Shown: in pieces, positions 9,668 through 18,935 of the stretch
Layout of the letters: each line of letters begins with the position of its first letter
Numbering within the stretch: position 1 is the first letter of the stretch
Source: Erwinia oleae
GTDB lineage: Bacteria; Pseudomonadota; Gammaproteobacteria; Enterobacterales; Enterobacteriaceae
NCBI RefSeq assembly: GCF_000770305.1
Contig: NZ_JNVB01000027.1
Coordinates: 29,537 to 93,536 of the forward strand
Direction of reading: 5' to 3'
DNA: 64,000 nt
Position numbers and translations under genes: made by a program
Notes under the pieces: generated by a model
What the model was told of the DNA's origin: nothing
The model's database searches: none
The model's input: the letters and a program-made list of their open reading frames with translations, nothing else

Positions 9668-10116
9668 CACTCTAACAGCGTCGCCCACGCTTCTATCCAG
9701 GGTGAGGTGACCTCTTCCGGCTCCGGGTTTTCCGCCGCATCCACCGTTAATACGTCGCCCAGGCGCGTGGCGCCGTGTTCCTGAAGCAGCGCATCGAATT
9801 TTTTACCGCCGCCGCAAAAGTGATCGTAGCTGCTGTCGCCAAGCGCGATGATGCCGTAGCGCAGCGTCGGCTGATGACCCAGTTTGTCATGAATATCGCG
9901 AAACAGCGGCGCAATGCTGTCCGGCAGCTCGCCCTGCCCGGTGGTTGATGTGACCACCAGCGCAACGTGTTCGGCATAGCGTTGCCAGTCATCAAGCGTT
10001 GGATCTTCAAAAATTTTTACCTGATGTCCCCGATCTGCCAGCAGCGGCTCCGCTTCTTCTGCAACCAGCAGCGCGTTGCCGTACATTGTGCCAACAAATA
10101 TGCCTACCTGAGCCAT
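9667..10116 (-). CDS. yqcA: Flavodoxin YqcA
   Basis: Short-chain flavodoxin of 149 residues, the E. coli length. FMN-binding loops are visible: GTMYGNA (residues 9-15) for phosphate, TTGQGELPD and [12 protein letters not shown] for the isoalloxazine ring. It is a MioC-like electron carrier whose physiological partner is not settled. The gene overlaps truC by one base and is the last of the yqcC-truC-yqcA unit. Confidence 0.92.
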   Translation of the reverse strand: MAQVGIFVGTMYGNALLVAEEAEPLLADRGHQVKIFEDPTLDDWQRYAEHVALVVTSTTGQGELPDSIAPLFRDIHDKLGHQPTLRYGIIALGDSSYDHFCGGGKKFDALLQEHGATRLGDVLTVDAAENPEPEEVTSPWIEAWATLLE

Positions 10117-10919
10117 TACCTTTCCTCTTCAACCTGCGCGTTTACCGATGCACTATCCTGAATGCTGTCTGACGCAAACTCAACCCCGGCAACATCAGGG
10201 AGAACGTGCCGCCAGCCAAACTGCGCGATCGCATTCTGCCATACGGCGTCCATTCCGGCGCGAAGGACCAGCGGCTCGCCGGTGACCGGATGGTTCAGCC
10301 GCAGCTCGCTGGCATGCAGCATCAGTCGATCCATGCCAAAATTTGCCGCCGCGCTGCGGTTCTGGCGCAGATCGCCGTGCGCACTGTCGCCGATAATCGG
10401 GTGGCGGAGATGCGACATATGACGGCGCAGCTGGTGCTTGCGGCCCGTTTCCGGCTCAAGCGCCATCAGCGTAAAGCGTGATGTGTCGTAACGGCTCACC
10501 GCAACGGGAAGCTCCGCCGTCGCCAGCGAACGCCAGCGCGTGACCGCTGGCTGCGGTGCTTTTTCCGGCTGGCTGAATTTGTCTGCGATTTTATCCAGCT
10601 CTTCGGTCAGATCGTATGAGAGCCGCTCCTCGCCGTTGAGCCAGCCTCTGACCACCGCGTGGTAGGTTTTTTGCAGCTGATGCTGCTCAAACTGCGTGGA
10701 GAGCAGGCGCGCGACTTCGCCCGACAAGCCCATCAGCAGCACGCCGGAGGTGGGACGATCGAGCCGGTGAACGGTGAAAACGTGTTGACCTATCTGGTCG
10801 CGTACCGTCTGCATTACAAAGACTTTTTCGTGGCGATCCAGCCAGCTACGATGCACCAGCCACCCAGAGGGCTTATTCACCGCTACCAGCCAGCGATCCT
10901 GATAAATGATTTCCAGCAT
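10116..10919 (-). CDS. truC: tRNA pseudouridine(65) synthase TruC
   Basis: Converts U65 to pseudouridine in the T arm of tRNA-Ile and tRNA-Asp. It is an RluA-type pseudouridine synthase with the signature [10 protein letters not shown], placing the catalytic aspartate at residue 54. Length is 267 against 260 in E. coli, the extra residues being at the C-terminus. Its stop shares one base with the yqcA start, and its start shares one base with the yqcC stop, indicating translational coupling. Confidence 0.94.
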   Translation of the reverse strand: MLEIIYQDRWLVAVNKPSGWLVHRSWLDRHEKVFVMQTVRDQIGQHVFTVHRLDRPTSGVLLMGLSGEVARLLSTQFEQHQLQKTYHAVVRGWLNGEERLSYDLTEELDKIADKFSQPEKAPQPAVTRWRSLATAELPVAVSRYDTSRFTLMALEPETGRKHQLRRHMSHLRHPIIGDSAHGDLRQNRSAAANFGMDRLMLHASELRLNHPVTGEPLVLRAGMDAVWQNAIAQFGWRHVLPDVAGVEFASDSIQDSASVNAQVEEER

Positions 10920-11245
10920 CAGCCGTTCGACTCAAAAAGTTGGTCGAGCTGATTCAGCGCGTGCAGCAGCTTTGCGCGTCCGGGCACGGCGCCTTCCAGC
11001 GCCATTTCATAGTAGGGGGCGATGGCGAGTTTTTCAGGCAGGGGCGAACCCGCATCCAGCAGCGCCTGCATTCGTGGCAGAAAAACCCATTGCAGCCACT
11101 GCTCTGGCATCATGGTATCCACGCAAAAAGGCTCCTGACTTTCAAAGGCCGTGCTGCCAGGTGCGCAGGATTGCCAGAGGCCCGTGTCGTGCAGCACCTC
11201 TGCAATCGCCAGTAAGCGCGTCTGTACCTCTTCTGTGCGGATCAT
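10919..11245 (-). CDS. yqcC: YqcC family protein (DUF446)
   Basis: Small soluble protein of 108 residues and unknown function, conserved at this position in enterobacteria. It is rich in acidic and aromatic residues, with PEQWLQWVFLPRMQALLD as the recognisable family core. It heads a translationally coupled yqcC-truC-yqcA unit and is separated from syd by csrB. Confidence 0.88.
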   Translation of the reverse strand: MIRTEEVQTRLLAIAEVLHDTGLWQSCAPGSTAFESQEPFCVDTMMPEQWLQWVFLPRMQALLDAGSPLPEKLAIAPYYEMALEGAVPGRAKLLHALNQLDQLFESNG

Positions 11246-11320
11246 CAGATGTCTCCTGTTTCAGGTGTAGTAACGGTCACAAGCATAACATTCGCGGATG
11301 GCGCTGAGAAAAGTATGCAC

Positions 11321-11644
11321 GAAAAAAGGGAGCACTGTGAAAACAGTGCTCCCGGTTCGTTTGCAGCTATCCGGCTACGTTAGTGCTCCCTGCTCGTCCT
11401 TGATAACTTTGTCCCTTGCGTCTTCCTTACAATTTCGCCATCCTGGCGAAGTCCCTGGCGTCCTGGCTCGCTGCCTATACTGGCAACTCTCATTCTCCAT
11501 CCTGGAGGTGTCCCTGATCTCTTCCTGAGATATCCTTGCTTCTTCCTGAAGCCTGTCCCTGTATCATCTTCCCGATGTGTCCTGACTCATTCCATAAGTC
11601 ACAGCATCCTTTCCGATGTCGCCTATTTTGACGGAAACGCATAA
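11321..11644 (-). ncRNA. csrB: CsrA-titrating regulatory RNA CsrB
   Basis: CsrB sequesters the translational regulator CsrA by offering many GGA sites in loops. Read on the minus strand, this region has about 21 GGA trinucleotides in 320 bases, most as AGGA or GGGA, several in short stem-loops (CTCCAGGATGGAG, CGCCAGGATGGCG). The 3' end closely follows E. coli CsrB (AACGAACCGGGAGCACTG) and closes with an 11-bp terminator. The place between yqcC and syd is that of E. coli csrB. The 5' end is estimated from a TATATT -10 at 11651-11656 and may be off by 10-20 bases. Transcription should depend on BarA/UvrY. Confidence 0.93.
11322..11353 (-). terminator. csrB intrinsic terminator
   Basis: GGGAGCACTGT (11328-11338) and ACAGTGCTCCC (11343-11353) form a perfect 11-bp stem with a 4-base loop. 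On the minus strand a run of six Ts follows. Confidence 0.93.
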
Positions 11645-11787
11645 CGAAACAATATAGCCGGGCAACGTAAAATGCGTAGTCGCAGGTTTAGTGCGCTGAC
11701 CAGAAATATAATTTTTTGATTCATATCACATTTATCATTTTGGCTTACGCTATGTCCGATCGTTTAAAAGCGATCTCTTACAGACCA

Positions 11788-11805
11788 TGTAAGAGATGTC
11801 TCACA
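11788..11805. promoter_or_regulatory. UvrY (SirA) binding box upstream of csrB
   Basis: TGTAAGAGATGTCTCACA is an 18-bp imperfect palindrome very close to the UvrY box known upstream of E. coli csrB. It lies about 150 bp upstream of the csrB start and just past the end of syd. A second half-site, ATCTCTTACA at 11773-11782, faces it, so CTCTTAC and GTAAGAG also pair. Confidence 0.8.
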
Positions 11806-11816
11806 AAAAGCGCAGG

Positions 11817-12377
11817 TTAAAATCTTACATCGCCCGCTGATGGCGTGAGCTCACGCAGGAAAACGTCGATCGTCGCCGCCAGAACGCTTCTTCTGTTGGT
11901 TCCCAGCGTTTCCTTAATCACCTCTCCGCTCAGATTACATACTGAGACAACATCCAGTTCAGACGTCAGCGTGCCGATAAAAAGCGTCGGTGAGTGTTTG
12001 AGCCGGCGCTTCATCAGCAGGTGCCCAATCAGATTTTCCTGCACGCGGACAAAGTCCTCTTCACTCCAGGTTTGCAGCAGCGTCACTCTCTCTCCGGCCA
12101 ACTCAGCATGCATGTCACCGGCAAACTGCGTTGTGTACCAGGCCACAACCGAAGGCTGAAGGCGTATATCAAGCGCGCGCTCAACCGCATCCAGATTTTT
12201 TGCCAGCGTAAAAGGCTGCGGAAGCCAGTAAATCTCATCGGTCGTGGTGCTTTCAATACAGGGCGAAGGCACGCCAAAAAGTTCGCTGCTGGCAGGCGGA
12301 TGCGCGCGCTCATGCTGCCATGCATCACAGTAGCGGCGGGTAAAATCGCTAAGGGCCTGAGCCGTTTCATCAATCAT
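11817..12377 (-). CDS. syd: SecY-interacting protein Syd
   Basis: Cytosolic protein that binds SecY at the inner membrane and is proposed to check translocon integrity. It has 186 residues (E. coli 181). Family landmarks are [11 protein letters not shown] (35-45), [12 protein letters not shown] and [21 protein letters not shown]. The C-terminus is a few residues longer than in E. coli. It is divergent from queF, with a 111-base gap. Its 3' end abuts the UvrY box of csrB. Confidence 0.93.
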   Translation of the reverse strand: MIDETAQALSDFTRRYCDAWQHERAHPPASSELFGVPSPCIESTTTDEIYWLPQPFTLAKNLDAVERALDIRLQPSVVAWYTTQFAGDMHAELAGERVTLLQTWSEEDFVRVQENLIGHLLMKRRLKHSPTLFIGTLTSELDVVSVCNLSGEVIKETLGTNRRSVLAATIDVFLRELTPSAGDVRF

Positions 12378-12488
12378 TATTTTTTCACTCTCTGCTGCCT
12401 GAGTTACACTAGGTTTACGCCAGCCCGGGACAGCACCGCCGGTCTGCCCTTTTTTTTGCCAGGCCCAGGCTGGCCATAAGAGAATACG

Positions 12489-13334
12489 ATGTCTTCACAG
12501 AATTCGCATCAGGCGTTAAGCGGCCTGACGTTGGGAAAACCCACCGAATATCACGATACCTACCAACCCTCTTTACTCCAGGCGGTGCCGCGCAGCATGA
12601 ATCGCGAGCCGCTTGGGCTTTTCCCGGAGAGCCTGCCGTTCCACGGCGCCGATATCTGGACCCTGTATGAACTCTCCTGGCTGAATGCCAACGGCCTGCC
12701 ACAGGTCGCCCTGGGCGAAGTGACTCTGGACGCCAGCAGCCAGAATTTGATCGAATCAAAAAGCTTCAAGCTCTATCTTAACAGCTTTAACCAGACTCGT
12801 TTTGCCCATTGGGACGAGGTGCGCGCCACGCTGGAGCGTGACCTCCGCGCTTGTGCGCAGGGCGACATTAACGTTGAGCTGTTCTCTTTGCAGACGATCG
12901 AGGGGCAGCCCGTGGGCCATTTCGCCGGTCACTGTATTGACGCGCAGGATATCGCGATTGATAACTATCACTTCACCACCGACTATCTGGTTAACGCCAC
13001 CCACCCGGAAAAGGTGGAAGAGCAACTGGTGAGCCACCTGCTAAAATCCAATTGCCTGATCACCAACCAGCCGGACTGGGGTTCGGTGCAGATTAGCTAC
13101 AGCGGGCCGCGTATCGACCGCGAAGCGCTGCTGCGCTATCTGGTGTCGTTTCGGCATCACAATGAGTTTCATGAGCAGTGCGTGGAGCGGATTTTTAATG
13201 ATATCCAGCGTTTCTGCCAGCCGGAGAGCCTCAGCGTTTATGCACGTTACACGCGTCGCGGCGGCCTGGATATCAACCCCTGGCGCAGCAACGGCGAGTT
13301 CAGCCCTGCGCGCTCGCGCCTGGCGCGTCAGTAA
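12489..13334 (+). CDS. queF: 7-cyano-7-deazaguanine reductase QueF
   Basis: NADPH-dependent reduction of preQ0 to preQ1 in queuosine synthesis. It is a long bimodular type-II QueF of 281 residues (E. coli 282). The catalytic Cys189 and Asp196 lie in [14 protein letters not shown]. The QueF motif ESKSFKLY is at 89-96, and HHNEFHEQC near 229 holds the substrate-binding His-Glu pair. It is divergent from syd. A perfect GC palindrome with flanking Ts follows at 13347. Confidence 0.95.
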   Translation: MSSQNSHQALSGLTLGKPTEYHDTYQPSLLQAVPRSMNREPLGLFPESLPFHGADIWTLYELSWLNANGLPQVALGEVTLDASSQNLIESKSFKLYLNSFNQTRFAHWDEVRATLERDLRACAQGDINVELFSLQTIEGQPVGHFAGHCIDAQDIAIDNYHFTTDYLVNATHPEKVEEQLVSHLLKSNCLITNQPDWGSVQISYSGPRIDREALLRYLVSFRHHNEFHEQCVERIFNDIQRFCQPESLSVYARYTRRGGLDINPWRSNGEFSPARSRLARQ

Positions 13335-13340
13335 ACGGGG

Positions 13341-13370
13341 CGTTTTTGCGTAGCGCTACGCATTGTTTAT
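13341..13370 (+). terminator. Hairpin after queF
   Basis: GCGTAGC-GCTACGC is a perfect 14-base palindrome centred near 13355 and preceded by TTTTT, with a looser T/A-rich stretch after it. It probably ends queF transcription, but the downstream T run is broken (TTGTTT). Confidence 0.45.
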
Positions 13371-13407
13371 CACATCTGATATCTAATCTCGCTAAACACA
13401 ACTATTC

Positions 13408-13474
13408 TGAGGACGGTTTATCCCGTCTCAGGGACATTTTATCTTCACGGCCTTTGCATCCGCCAGCCGTGAAG
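13408..13474 (+). other. Two stem-loops in the ppnN leader
   Basis: The first stem pairs CTGAG and ACGG with CCGT and CTCAG (about 13408-13433, with one bulge). The second is a perfect 8-bp stem CTTCACGG (13443-13450) / CCGTGAAG (13467-13474) with a 16-base loop. They end 19 bases before the ribosome site of ppnN, so they could affect its translation. I recognise no known riboswitch class. Confidence 0.4.
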
Positions 13475-13504
13475 CGCCGCCCGGAGGGGCGTAAAGGAGT
13501 AGAT

Positions 13505-14869
13505 TTGATTACACATATCAGCCCGCTGGGCTCAATGGATCTGCTTTCGCAGCTTGAAGTGGACATGCTTAAGCAAACGGCCAGCAGCGATCTGTACCAG
13601 CTTTTCCGTAACTGTTCTCTTGCCGTACTCAACTCCGGCAGCCAGACCGACAGCAGCCACGAGCTGCTTGCGCGCTACAAAAATTTTGACATCAACGTGC
13701 TGCGCCGCGAGCGCGGCGTTAAGCTTGAGCTGATCAATCCACCGGAAGAGGCCTTCGTTGACGGGCGCATTATCCGCTCGCTTCAGGCGAACCTGTTCGC
13801 AGTGCTGCGCGATATTCTGTTCGTGAATGGAAAGCTGAACGGCGCCAGCCAGGCGACGCACCTGAGCAGCGATGATTCAGTGCATATCACCAATCAGGTA
13901 TTTTCCATTTTGCGTAACGCGCGCGCGCTTCACGTTGGTGAAGAGCCCAACACCGTGGTGTGCTGGGGCGGTCACTCCATCAACCCCGTGGAGTATCAGT
14001 ACTGTCGTAACGTGGGTTCGCAGCTTGGCCTGCGCGAGCTGAATATCTGCACCGGCTGCGGGCCGGGCGTGATGGAAGCCCCCATGAAAGGCGCCGCCGT
14101 AGGTCATGCGCAGCAGCGCTATAAAGAAGGCCGCTTTATCGGTCTGACTGAGCCATCAATCATCGCGGCAGAACCACCGAATCCGCTGGTGAATGAGCTG
14201 ATTATCATGCCGGATATTGAAAAGCGACTGGAAGCCTTTGTGCGCATCGCTCACGGCATTCTCATTTTCCCTGGCGGCGTCGGCACGGCGGAGGAACTGC
14301 TCTACCTGCTCGGCATTCTGATGAATCCACACAATAAGAATCAGGTGCTGCCGCTGATCCTTACCGGCCCGAAAGAGAGCGCTGACTACTTCCGCGTGAT
14401 GGACGAGTTTATTGTGAGTACGCTGGGCGAAGCGGCGCGCAAGCATTACACCATCATCATTGACGACGCGGCAGAAGTGGCGCGGCTGATGAAAGACGCG
14501 ATGCCGCGCGTAAAAGAGCATCGGCGGCAAACCGAGGACGCCTACAGCTTCAACTGGTCTATACGTATTTCGCCCGATCTCCAGATGCCATTTGTGCCAA
14601 CGCATGAAAATATGGCTGACCTGAACCTTTATCCAAACCAGCCAGCGGAACGGCTTGCCGCCTCGCTGCGCAGGGCTTTTTCAGGCATCGTGGCCGGAAA
14701 CGTGAAGGATGTCGGCATCAAAGCCATCAAAGAAAAAGGCCCTTACCAGCTGCACGGCGACTCTGACATGATGCGCCGCATGGACGATTTGCTACAGGGA
14801 TTTGTCGCTCAGCATCGTATGAAGCTGCCGGGCACCGCGTATATTCCCTGCTACAAAATCATCAAGTAA
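13505..14869 (+). CDS. ppnN: Nucleotide 5'-monophosphate nucleosidase PpnN
   Basis: Cleaves purine and pyrimidine monophosphates to base plus ribose 5-phosphate; in E. coli (YgdH) it is stimulated by (p)ppGpp. A LOG/lysine-decarboxylase-like core carries CWGGHSI (153-159), [15 protein letters not shown] and the active-site motif PGGVGTAEE (256-264). The frame is open from 13346, but I start at TTG 13505: AAGGAG ends 5 bases before it, the protein then begins [11 protein letters not shown] like E. coli PpnN, and the length is 454, the same as E. coli. The 53 residues upstream read through the leader hairpins and resemble nothing. Confidence 0.94.
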   Translation: MITHISPLGSMDLLSQLEVDMLKQTASSDLYQLFRNCSLAVLNSGSQTDSSHELLARYKNFDINVLRRERGVKLELINPPEEAFVDGRIIRSLQANLFAVLRDILFVNGKLNGASQATHLSSDDSVHITNQVFSILRNARALHVGEEPNTVVCWGGHSINPVEYQYCRNVGSQLGLRELNICTGCGPGVMEAPMKGAAVGHAQQRYKEGRFIGLTEPSIIAAEPPNPLVNELIIMPDIEKRLEAFVRIAHGILIFPGGVGTAEELLYLLGILMNPHNKNQVLPLILTGPKESADYFRVMDEFIVSTLGEAARKHYTIIIDDAAEVARLMKDAMPRVKEHRRQTEDAYSFNWSIRISPDLQMPFVPTHENMADLNLYPNQPAERLAASLRRAFSGIVAGNVKDVGIKAIKEKGPYQLHGDSDMMRRMDDLLQGFVAQHRMKLPGTAYIPCYKIIK

Positions 14870-14910
14870 CCCTAACGGAGCGGCCAGCCGCTCCTTATCA
14901 GACGCTGCTT

Positions 14911-15696
14911 ATGACTCTTCACCTGCTGATTGTTGATGCTCTTAATCTTATTCGCCGCATTCATGCGGTTCAGGGATCGCCCTGCCAACAGGCATGCGTG
15001 CATGCGCTACAGCAGTTGCTGATGCACAGCCAGCCCACCCACGCTGTGGCGGTATTTGACGACGAAGAGCGTCGCGAAGGCTGGCGGCATCGGCTGCTGC
15101 CTGACTACAAGGCCGGGCGAACGCCAATGCCCGATTCGCTGCAACAGGAGATGCCCGCGCTGCGCGCTGCGTTTGAAAGCGCGGGCGTGCGCTGCTGGCA
15201 CAATGCCGGCGAAGAAGCGGACGATCTAGCCGCTACGCTGGCGACGAAGGTGGCGGAAAGCGGCCATCAGGCCACTATCGTTTCTACGGATAAGGGATAT
15301 TGTCAGCTTCTGGCGCCGCAAATTCTGATCCGCGACTACTTTCAGAAACGCTGGCTGGACGTGCCTTTTATCGCCAGCGAATTTGGCGTGACGCCAGCAC
15401 AGCTGCCGGACTTTTGGGGACTGACGGGCATCAGCAGCAGTAAAATTCCCGGCGTGCCGGGCATCGGCGCAAAAAGTGCTGCTGAGCTGCTGCAATCCTT
15501 TGGGTCGATTGAGGGTATTTACAAAAATATCCAGTCCGTACCAGAGAAATGGCGTAAGAAGCTGGAGCAGCATCGCGATGCGGCGCAGATCTGTCGGCAG
15601 GTCGCCACCCTAAAAACCGACCTGGCGCTGGAAGGAAACCTGAAGGATTTAAGATTGCCGCCCCCGCCCGCCGATCGAACGGGTTTACCGGACTAG
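14911..15696 (+). CDS. xni: Flap endonuclease Xni (ExoIX)
   Basis: Homologue of the 5'-nuclease domain of DNA polymerase I. Recognisable are [12 protein letters not shown] at the N-terminus, the metal-site cluster [12 protein letters not shown] and [10 protein letters not shown], and the helix-hairpin-helix region [11 protein letters not shown]. It has 261 residues (E. coli 251), the extra ones forming a proline-rich tail PPPPADRTG. It converges on rlmM and the two stop codons share a CTAG at 15693-15696. Confidence 0.93.
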   Translation: MTLHLLIVDALNLIRRIHAVQGSPCQQACVHALQQLLMHSQPTHAVAVFDDEERREGWRHRLLPDYKAGRTPMPDSLQQEMPALRAAFESAGVRCWHNAGEEADDLAATLATKVAESGHQATIVSTDKGYCQLLAPQILIRDYFQKRWLDVPFIASEFGVTPAQLPDFWGLTGISSSKIPGVPGIGAKSAAELLQSFGSIEGIYKNIQSVPEKWRKKLEQHRDAAQICRQVATLKTDLALEGNLKDLRLPPPPADRTGLPD

Positions 15697-16787
15697 TCGC
15701 GACGACCCGGCGAGGCGCTCCAGATGCGGCGGATATGCACCGTCACCTCTTCACGATCGTGATAGAGCTGCCGCGCCTGGATCTGCGCGTTGATGCCGTT
15801 GGCTTTCAGCTTCTCATCGATCATCGCCAGGTTCTGTGAAACCTCTTCATAGCGTTTTTTCATCGGCAGCTTAAGATTGAAAATGGTTTCGCGGCACCAG
15901 CCGTTTACCAGCCAGTCCGCCATCAGATTAGCCACGCGAACCGGTTTTTCCACCATATCGCACACCAGCCAGTAGATGTTGCTGCGCGTCGGACGGTATC
16001 TGAAACCATCTTCACGGTGATGGAAAACCTGCCCGGTATCCATCAGGCTCGGCGCCATCGGGCCGTTATCCACCGCGTGAACCATCATGCTGCGCTTCAC
16101 TAACTGATAGGTCCAGCCGCCGGGGCAGGCGCCCAGATCCACCGCATACAGACCGCTGCCGAGGCGCTCTTCCCACTCATCGGCAGGCACGAAAACGTGA
16201 AAGGCCTCTTCCAGCTTCAGCGTGGATCGGCTTGGCGCATCGGCCGGGAATTTTAATCGCGGTATGCCCATAAAGAATGGCGAATTGTTTTGCGGCAGCG
16301 AGTAGCCCACATAGCAGTGGCCAGGGGCGATGAAAAAGACATGCACCACCGGGCGCTTATTGCTCTCATAGTTGAGCAGAACGCCCGCCGAACGCAGGCT
16401 GGCTCGTAGCGGAACGGTGAATTTACGGCAGAACTTCAGCAGCTCTTTGCTTTCATTGGTGTCCGGCACCTCAACGCGCAGTTCACCGCCTTTCTCTACC
16501 GCCCCGGTAAGCATCGCCACCACCGGCGTAATGCGATCCTCAGAAGGAAGATCGCGCAGCAGTTCGCCTACCACCAGCATCTGACGAGAAAAAATAAGCT
16601 GGCTGAACGGCAGCGTGGCAATCAGCTTTTCCGCCTCGCCGGGCTGATAACACTCAAAAAGCACATAGCCGGAATCGTCTTTAACACGCGCAAAACCGAA
16701 GATTTCCAGGGCGGCGGCACGGGCGGTAATTTCCGCCGCGCACTCTTTCTCAAAACCCTGGCGGCAATAGAGTAAAACCTTATTCAT
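15693..16787 (-). CDS. rlmM: 23S rRNA 2'-O-ribose C2498 methyltransferase RlmM
   Basis: Methylates C2498 in the peptidyl transferase loop of 23S rRNA. An N-terminal THUMP-like region (about 1-165) precedes a Rossmann methyltransferase domain with the SAM motif [13 protein letters not shown] (217-229). STLKLEEAF near 188-196 carries a catalytic-type lysine (Lys191). It has 364 residues (E. coli 366). Its start lies inside the last codons of ygdD (8-base overlap), so the two are translated from one message. Confidence 0.95.
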   Translation of the reverse strand: MNKVLLYCRQGFEKECAAEITARAAALEIFGFARVKDDSGYVLFECYQPGEAEKLIATLPFSQLIFSRQMLVVGELLRDLPSEDRITPVVAMLTGAVEKGGELRVEVPDTNESKELLKFCRKFTVPLRASLRSAGVLLNYESNKRPVVHVFFIAPGHCYVGYSLPQNNSPFFMGIPRLKFPADAPSRSTLKLEEAFHVFVPADEWEERLGSGLYAVDLGACPGGWTYQLVKRSMMVHAVDNGPMAPSLMDTGQVFHHREDGFRYRPTRSNIYWLVCDMVEKPVRVANLMADWLVNGWCRETIFNLKLPMKKRYEEVSQNLAMIDEKLKANGINAQIQARQLYHDREEVTVHIRRIWSASPGRRD

Positions 16788-17175
16788 GACGTTCTGCCTT
16801 CTTTTTCAGACGCAGCGCGCCAACTAACATTAACAGCCAGCCCACCAGGAAACAGGTGCCGCCGACGGGTGTTACGTACACCCACAATTTAAGATGAGAC
16901 AGCGCCAGACAATAAAGGCTGCCGCTAAAAAGCACCGTTCCCAGCGCGAGCAGCGCGCTGCTCCAGTAAAACCAGATATTGGCGCGCCGCAGCATGGCGG
17001 CAGCCAGCCCGATAATCGCCAGCGTATGGAAGCCCTGATAGTCCAGACCGGTTTTCAACCAGGCCATCTCAGTTGGCCCCAGAGACTTACTCAATACATG
17101 AGCGCCAAACGCGCCCAGCATGACAAACACCAGCCCGCTAATCGCTGAAAAAACCAGCATTGCACGACTCGACAT
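16780..17175 (-). CDS. ygdD: YgdD, small inner-membrane protein (DUF423)
   Basis: Small membrane protein of unknown function with about four hydrophobic segments; GAFGAHVLS and SGSLYCLAL are DUF423 landmarks. The frame has ATGs at 17184 and 17175. I use 17175 because the AGAGG ribosome site directly abuts the first ATG but is well spaced from the second, and the result is 131 residues, as in E. coli. It overlaps rlmM by 8 bases. Confidence 0.9.
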   Translation of the reverse strand: MSSRAMLVFSAISGLVFVMLGAFGAHVLSKSLGPTEMAWLKTGLDYQGFHTLAIIGLAAAMLRRANIWFYWSSALLALGTVLFSGSLYCLALSHLKLWVYVTPVGGTCFLVGWLLMLVGALRLKKKAERHE

Positions 17176-17233
17176 CACCGTCATCCTCTATGGTGGTACG
17201 CGCCGCCTCGGCCACGCGTAATAAATTCATTAC

Positions 17234-18151
17234 TCAGCTTTCATAACGAAAGCGAAACTTTTCCTGCTCGCTGGCCGCTTTTGCCAGAATCCACTGCCGG
17301 AAGGCGGCTATTTTACCCAGTTCTGCCTGGCTGTCATGACAAACCAGATAAAAAGCATGTTTGCTGACTAAAACGTCGTTAAACGGGCAGACCAGACGCC
17401 CCGCTTCGATCTCCGTTTGCGCCATCACGTTATTGGCTAATGCAATGCCCTGACCGTGGATCGCCGCCTGCAACACCATCGCGCTGTGGCTGAAAATCGG
17501 CCCCTGCTGCACGTTAATATGCGCCACGCCCAGCTGGCGGGTATAGGACTGCCAGTCGCGCCGTGACGCGTCATGCAACAGCGTGTGGTTAGCCAGATCT
17601 GCCGGCGTTTTTAGTGGGCGATCGCCGGTCAGCAGCAGCGGCGAGCAGACGGGCAAGAGATACTCGGCATAGAGTTTTTCCACCCGAAGGCCAGGCCAGT
17701 TGCCGCGCCCGTAAAAAATCGCCACATCGACATCGTCGGCCAGTTTCTCTTCATCGCGGTCAACGGCCTGAATGCGTACGTCGATCCCCGGATAAGCTGT
17801 ATTAAAGCTGGAAAGGCGAGGCACCAGCCACTGGATCGCAAAGCTCGGCAGCAGGCTGACGGTCAGCGCGCCCTTGGCGCTGCGTGCCTGAAGCCTGCGC
17901 GTGGCGTCATTGAGCGCGGTAAAAATGTCTTTGATATCGAGAGAGTAACTTTGCCCCTCTTCCGTGAGCAGCAGTGAACGATTACGGCGTCGGAACAGCT
18001 TCAGGCCAAGGAAATCTTCCAGAGATTTAATCTGATGACTGACCGCGGCCTGGGTCACGAACAGCTCCTCAGCGGCTTTGGTAAAGCTGAGATGACGCGC
18101 GGCAGCATCGAAAACGCGTAGCGCATTGAGTGGAGGAAGACGTTTGGACAT
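17234..18151 (-). CDS. gcvA: Glycine cleavage transcriptional activator GcvA
   Basis: LysR-type regulator that activates gcvTHP with glycine, and that controls gcvB. The winged helix-turn-helix occupies residues 5-64 (LRVFDAAARHLSFTKAAEELFVTQAAVS in part), followed by the effector-binding domain. It has 305 residues, exactly the E. coli length. It is transcribed away from the sRNA gene gcvB, its known direct target, across a 130-base region. Confidence 0.96.
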   Translation of the reverse strand: MSKRLPPLNALRVFDAAARHLSFTKAAEELFVTQAAVSHQIKSLEDFLGLKLFRRRNRSLLLTEEGQSYSLDIKDIFTALNDATRRLQARSAKGALTVSLLPSFAIQWLVPRLSSFNTAYPGIDVRIQAVDRDEEKLADDVDVAIFYGRGNWPGLRVEKLYAEYLLPVCSPLLLTGDRPLKTPADLANHTLLHDASRRDWQSYTRQLGVAHINVQQGPIFSHSAMVLQAAIHGQGIALANNVMAQTEIEAGRLVCPFNDVLVSKHAFYLVCHDSQAELGKIAAFRQWILAKAASEQEKFRFRYES

Positions 18152-18246
18152 GTTTACCGGATACGTGAGTCAGCGAGTCAGACGCAAGGCGCCTTGTGGC
18201 ACATTACGTATTAGTTTTTTTTATCCGAAGCATTATAAATTGTCCG

Positions 18247-18275
18247 TTGAGGATGCGCCAGCAAATACCTATAGT
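18247..18275 (+). promoter_or_regulatory. gcvB promoter
   Basis: TTGAGG (18247-18252) and TATAGT (18270-18275) are separated by 17 bp, and the -10 ends six bases before the predicted first base of gcvB. Upstream, ATTAG followed by a T tract near 18210 is the reverse of the CTAAT core bound by GcvA; this operator is inferred. Confidence 0.8.
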
Positions 18276-18281
18276 TGCCGC

Positions 18282-18482
18282 ACTTCCAGAGCCGGAACGA
18301 AAAACGGTTTAAAGTTTGAGTTGTTACGCAGATTTTAGCGGTTTTTGGCTTGTGGTCGTGATGTTGTGTTTGCAATTGATCTGACGATTTTCAGATCCGG
18401 TAGCGTCGCTACCTTTTAACGTAAGATTTACCTGTCTGTCCAAAACGATTTAACAGCACCGCAAATTGCGGTGCTTTTTTTT
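18282..18482 (+). ncRNA. gcvB: Hfq-dependent sRNA GcvB
   Basis: About 201-base sRNA that represses many amino-acid and peptide transporter mRNAs by base pairing. It begins ACTTCCAGAGCCGGAACGA, close to the start of E. coli GcvB. It contains the G/U-rich R1 seed region (GTGATGTTGTGTTTGCAAT around 18357-18375) and the TACCTGTCTGTCC block, and ends with an AGCACCGC/GCGGTGCT terminator plus eight Ts (18455-18482). Position and orientation next to gcvA are as in E. coli. The middle part (18310-18345) diverges most. Confidence 0.96.
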
Positions 18483-18491
18483 ATCTGGAAC

Positions 18492-18716
18492 TTACTGGCC
18501 CATCTCTACCATCTCTTTAACATCAGAGCGGTTAATTTGCTGTTTGTTACCATTGGCATCCTTATAGCTAATCATACCGGTATCATCATCAACGACAGGT
18601 TTGCCGTCGGCAACGATAGTGCGACCATCATTGGTATGCATAACATAGTTGCTGGAACACGCAGCCAGGGTAAAGGTCATGGCGCAGGCGGCCATAATAG
18701 CAGCTAATTTTTTCAT
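18492..18716 (-). CDS. ygdI: YgdI/YgdR-family lipoprotein YgdI
   Basis: Small lipoprotein of 74 residues. The signal peptide has a lipobox LAAC with Cys20 as the acylated residue, and Ser at +2 and +3 favours the outer membrane. The mature part is a single small beta-rich domain (NYVMHTNDGRTIVADGKP). Function is unknown. It ends opposite the gcvB terminator. A second family member, ygdR, lies at 46666 in this window. Confidence 0.93.
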   Translation of the reverse strand: MKKLAAIMAACAMTFTLAACSSNYVMHTNDGRTIVADGKPVVDDDTGMISYKDANGNKQQINRSDVKEMVEMGQ

Positions 18717-18935
18717 CTTTATATCTCCTTGCAGATAGAAGTGCGATAAACCACCCTAAGAGCGTAGCCTGAAAGTAAAACACAGCCAGCCGGAAGGTCT
18801 CTTATTTGCGGGTAATAGTCTAAACCTTGCATAATCCAGCATAACGCGCTTTGGCAACATTGCCAGAAAATGGCCTTTAATTCAGTCTGGTCCTGAACAA
18901 TACCGCACTTATTCATTAATGATGCAGAGAAGAAA

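Noticed and set aside
11298..11528. 76-codon frame within csrB
   Set aside because: It lies antisense to the csrB RNA and includes its terminator; the region is explained by the sRNA.
12378..12488. preQ1 riboswitch before queF
   Set aside because: The gap is short and shows no preQ1 aptamer pattern; enterobacterial queF is not known to carry one.
13346..13504. N-terminal 53-residue extension of PpnN
   Set aside because: It reads through two hairpins with no similarity to PpnN, while TTG 13505 has a perfect ribosome site and the right length.
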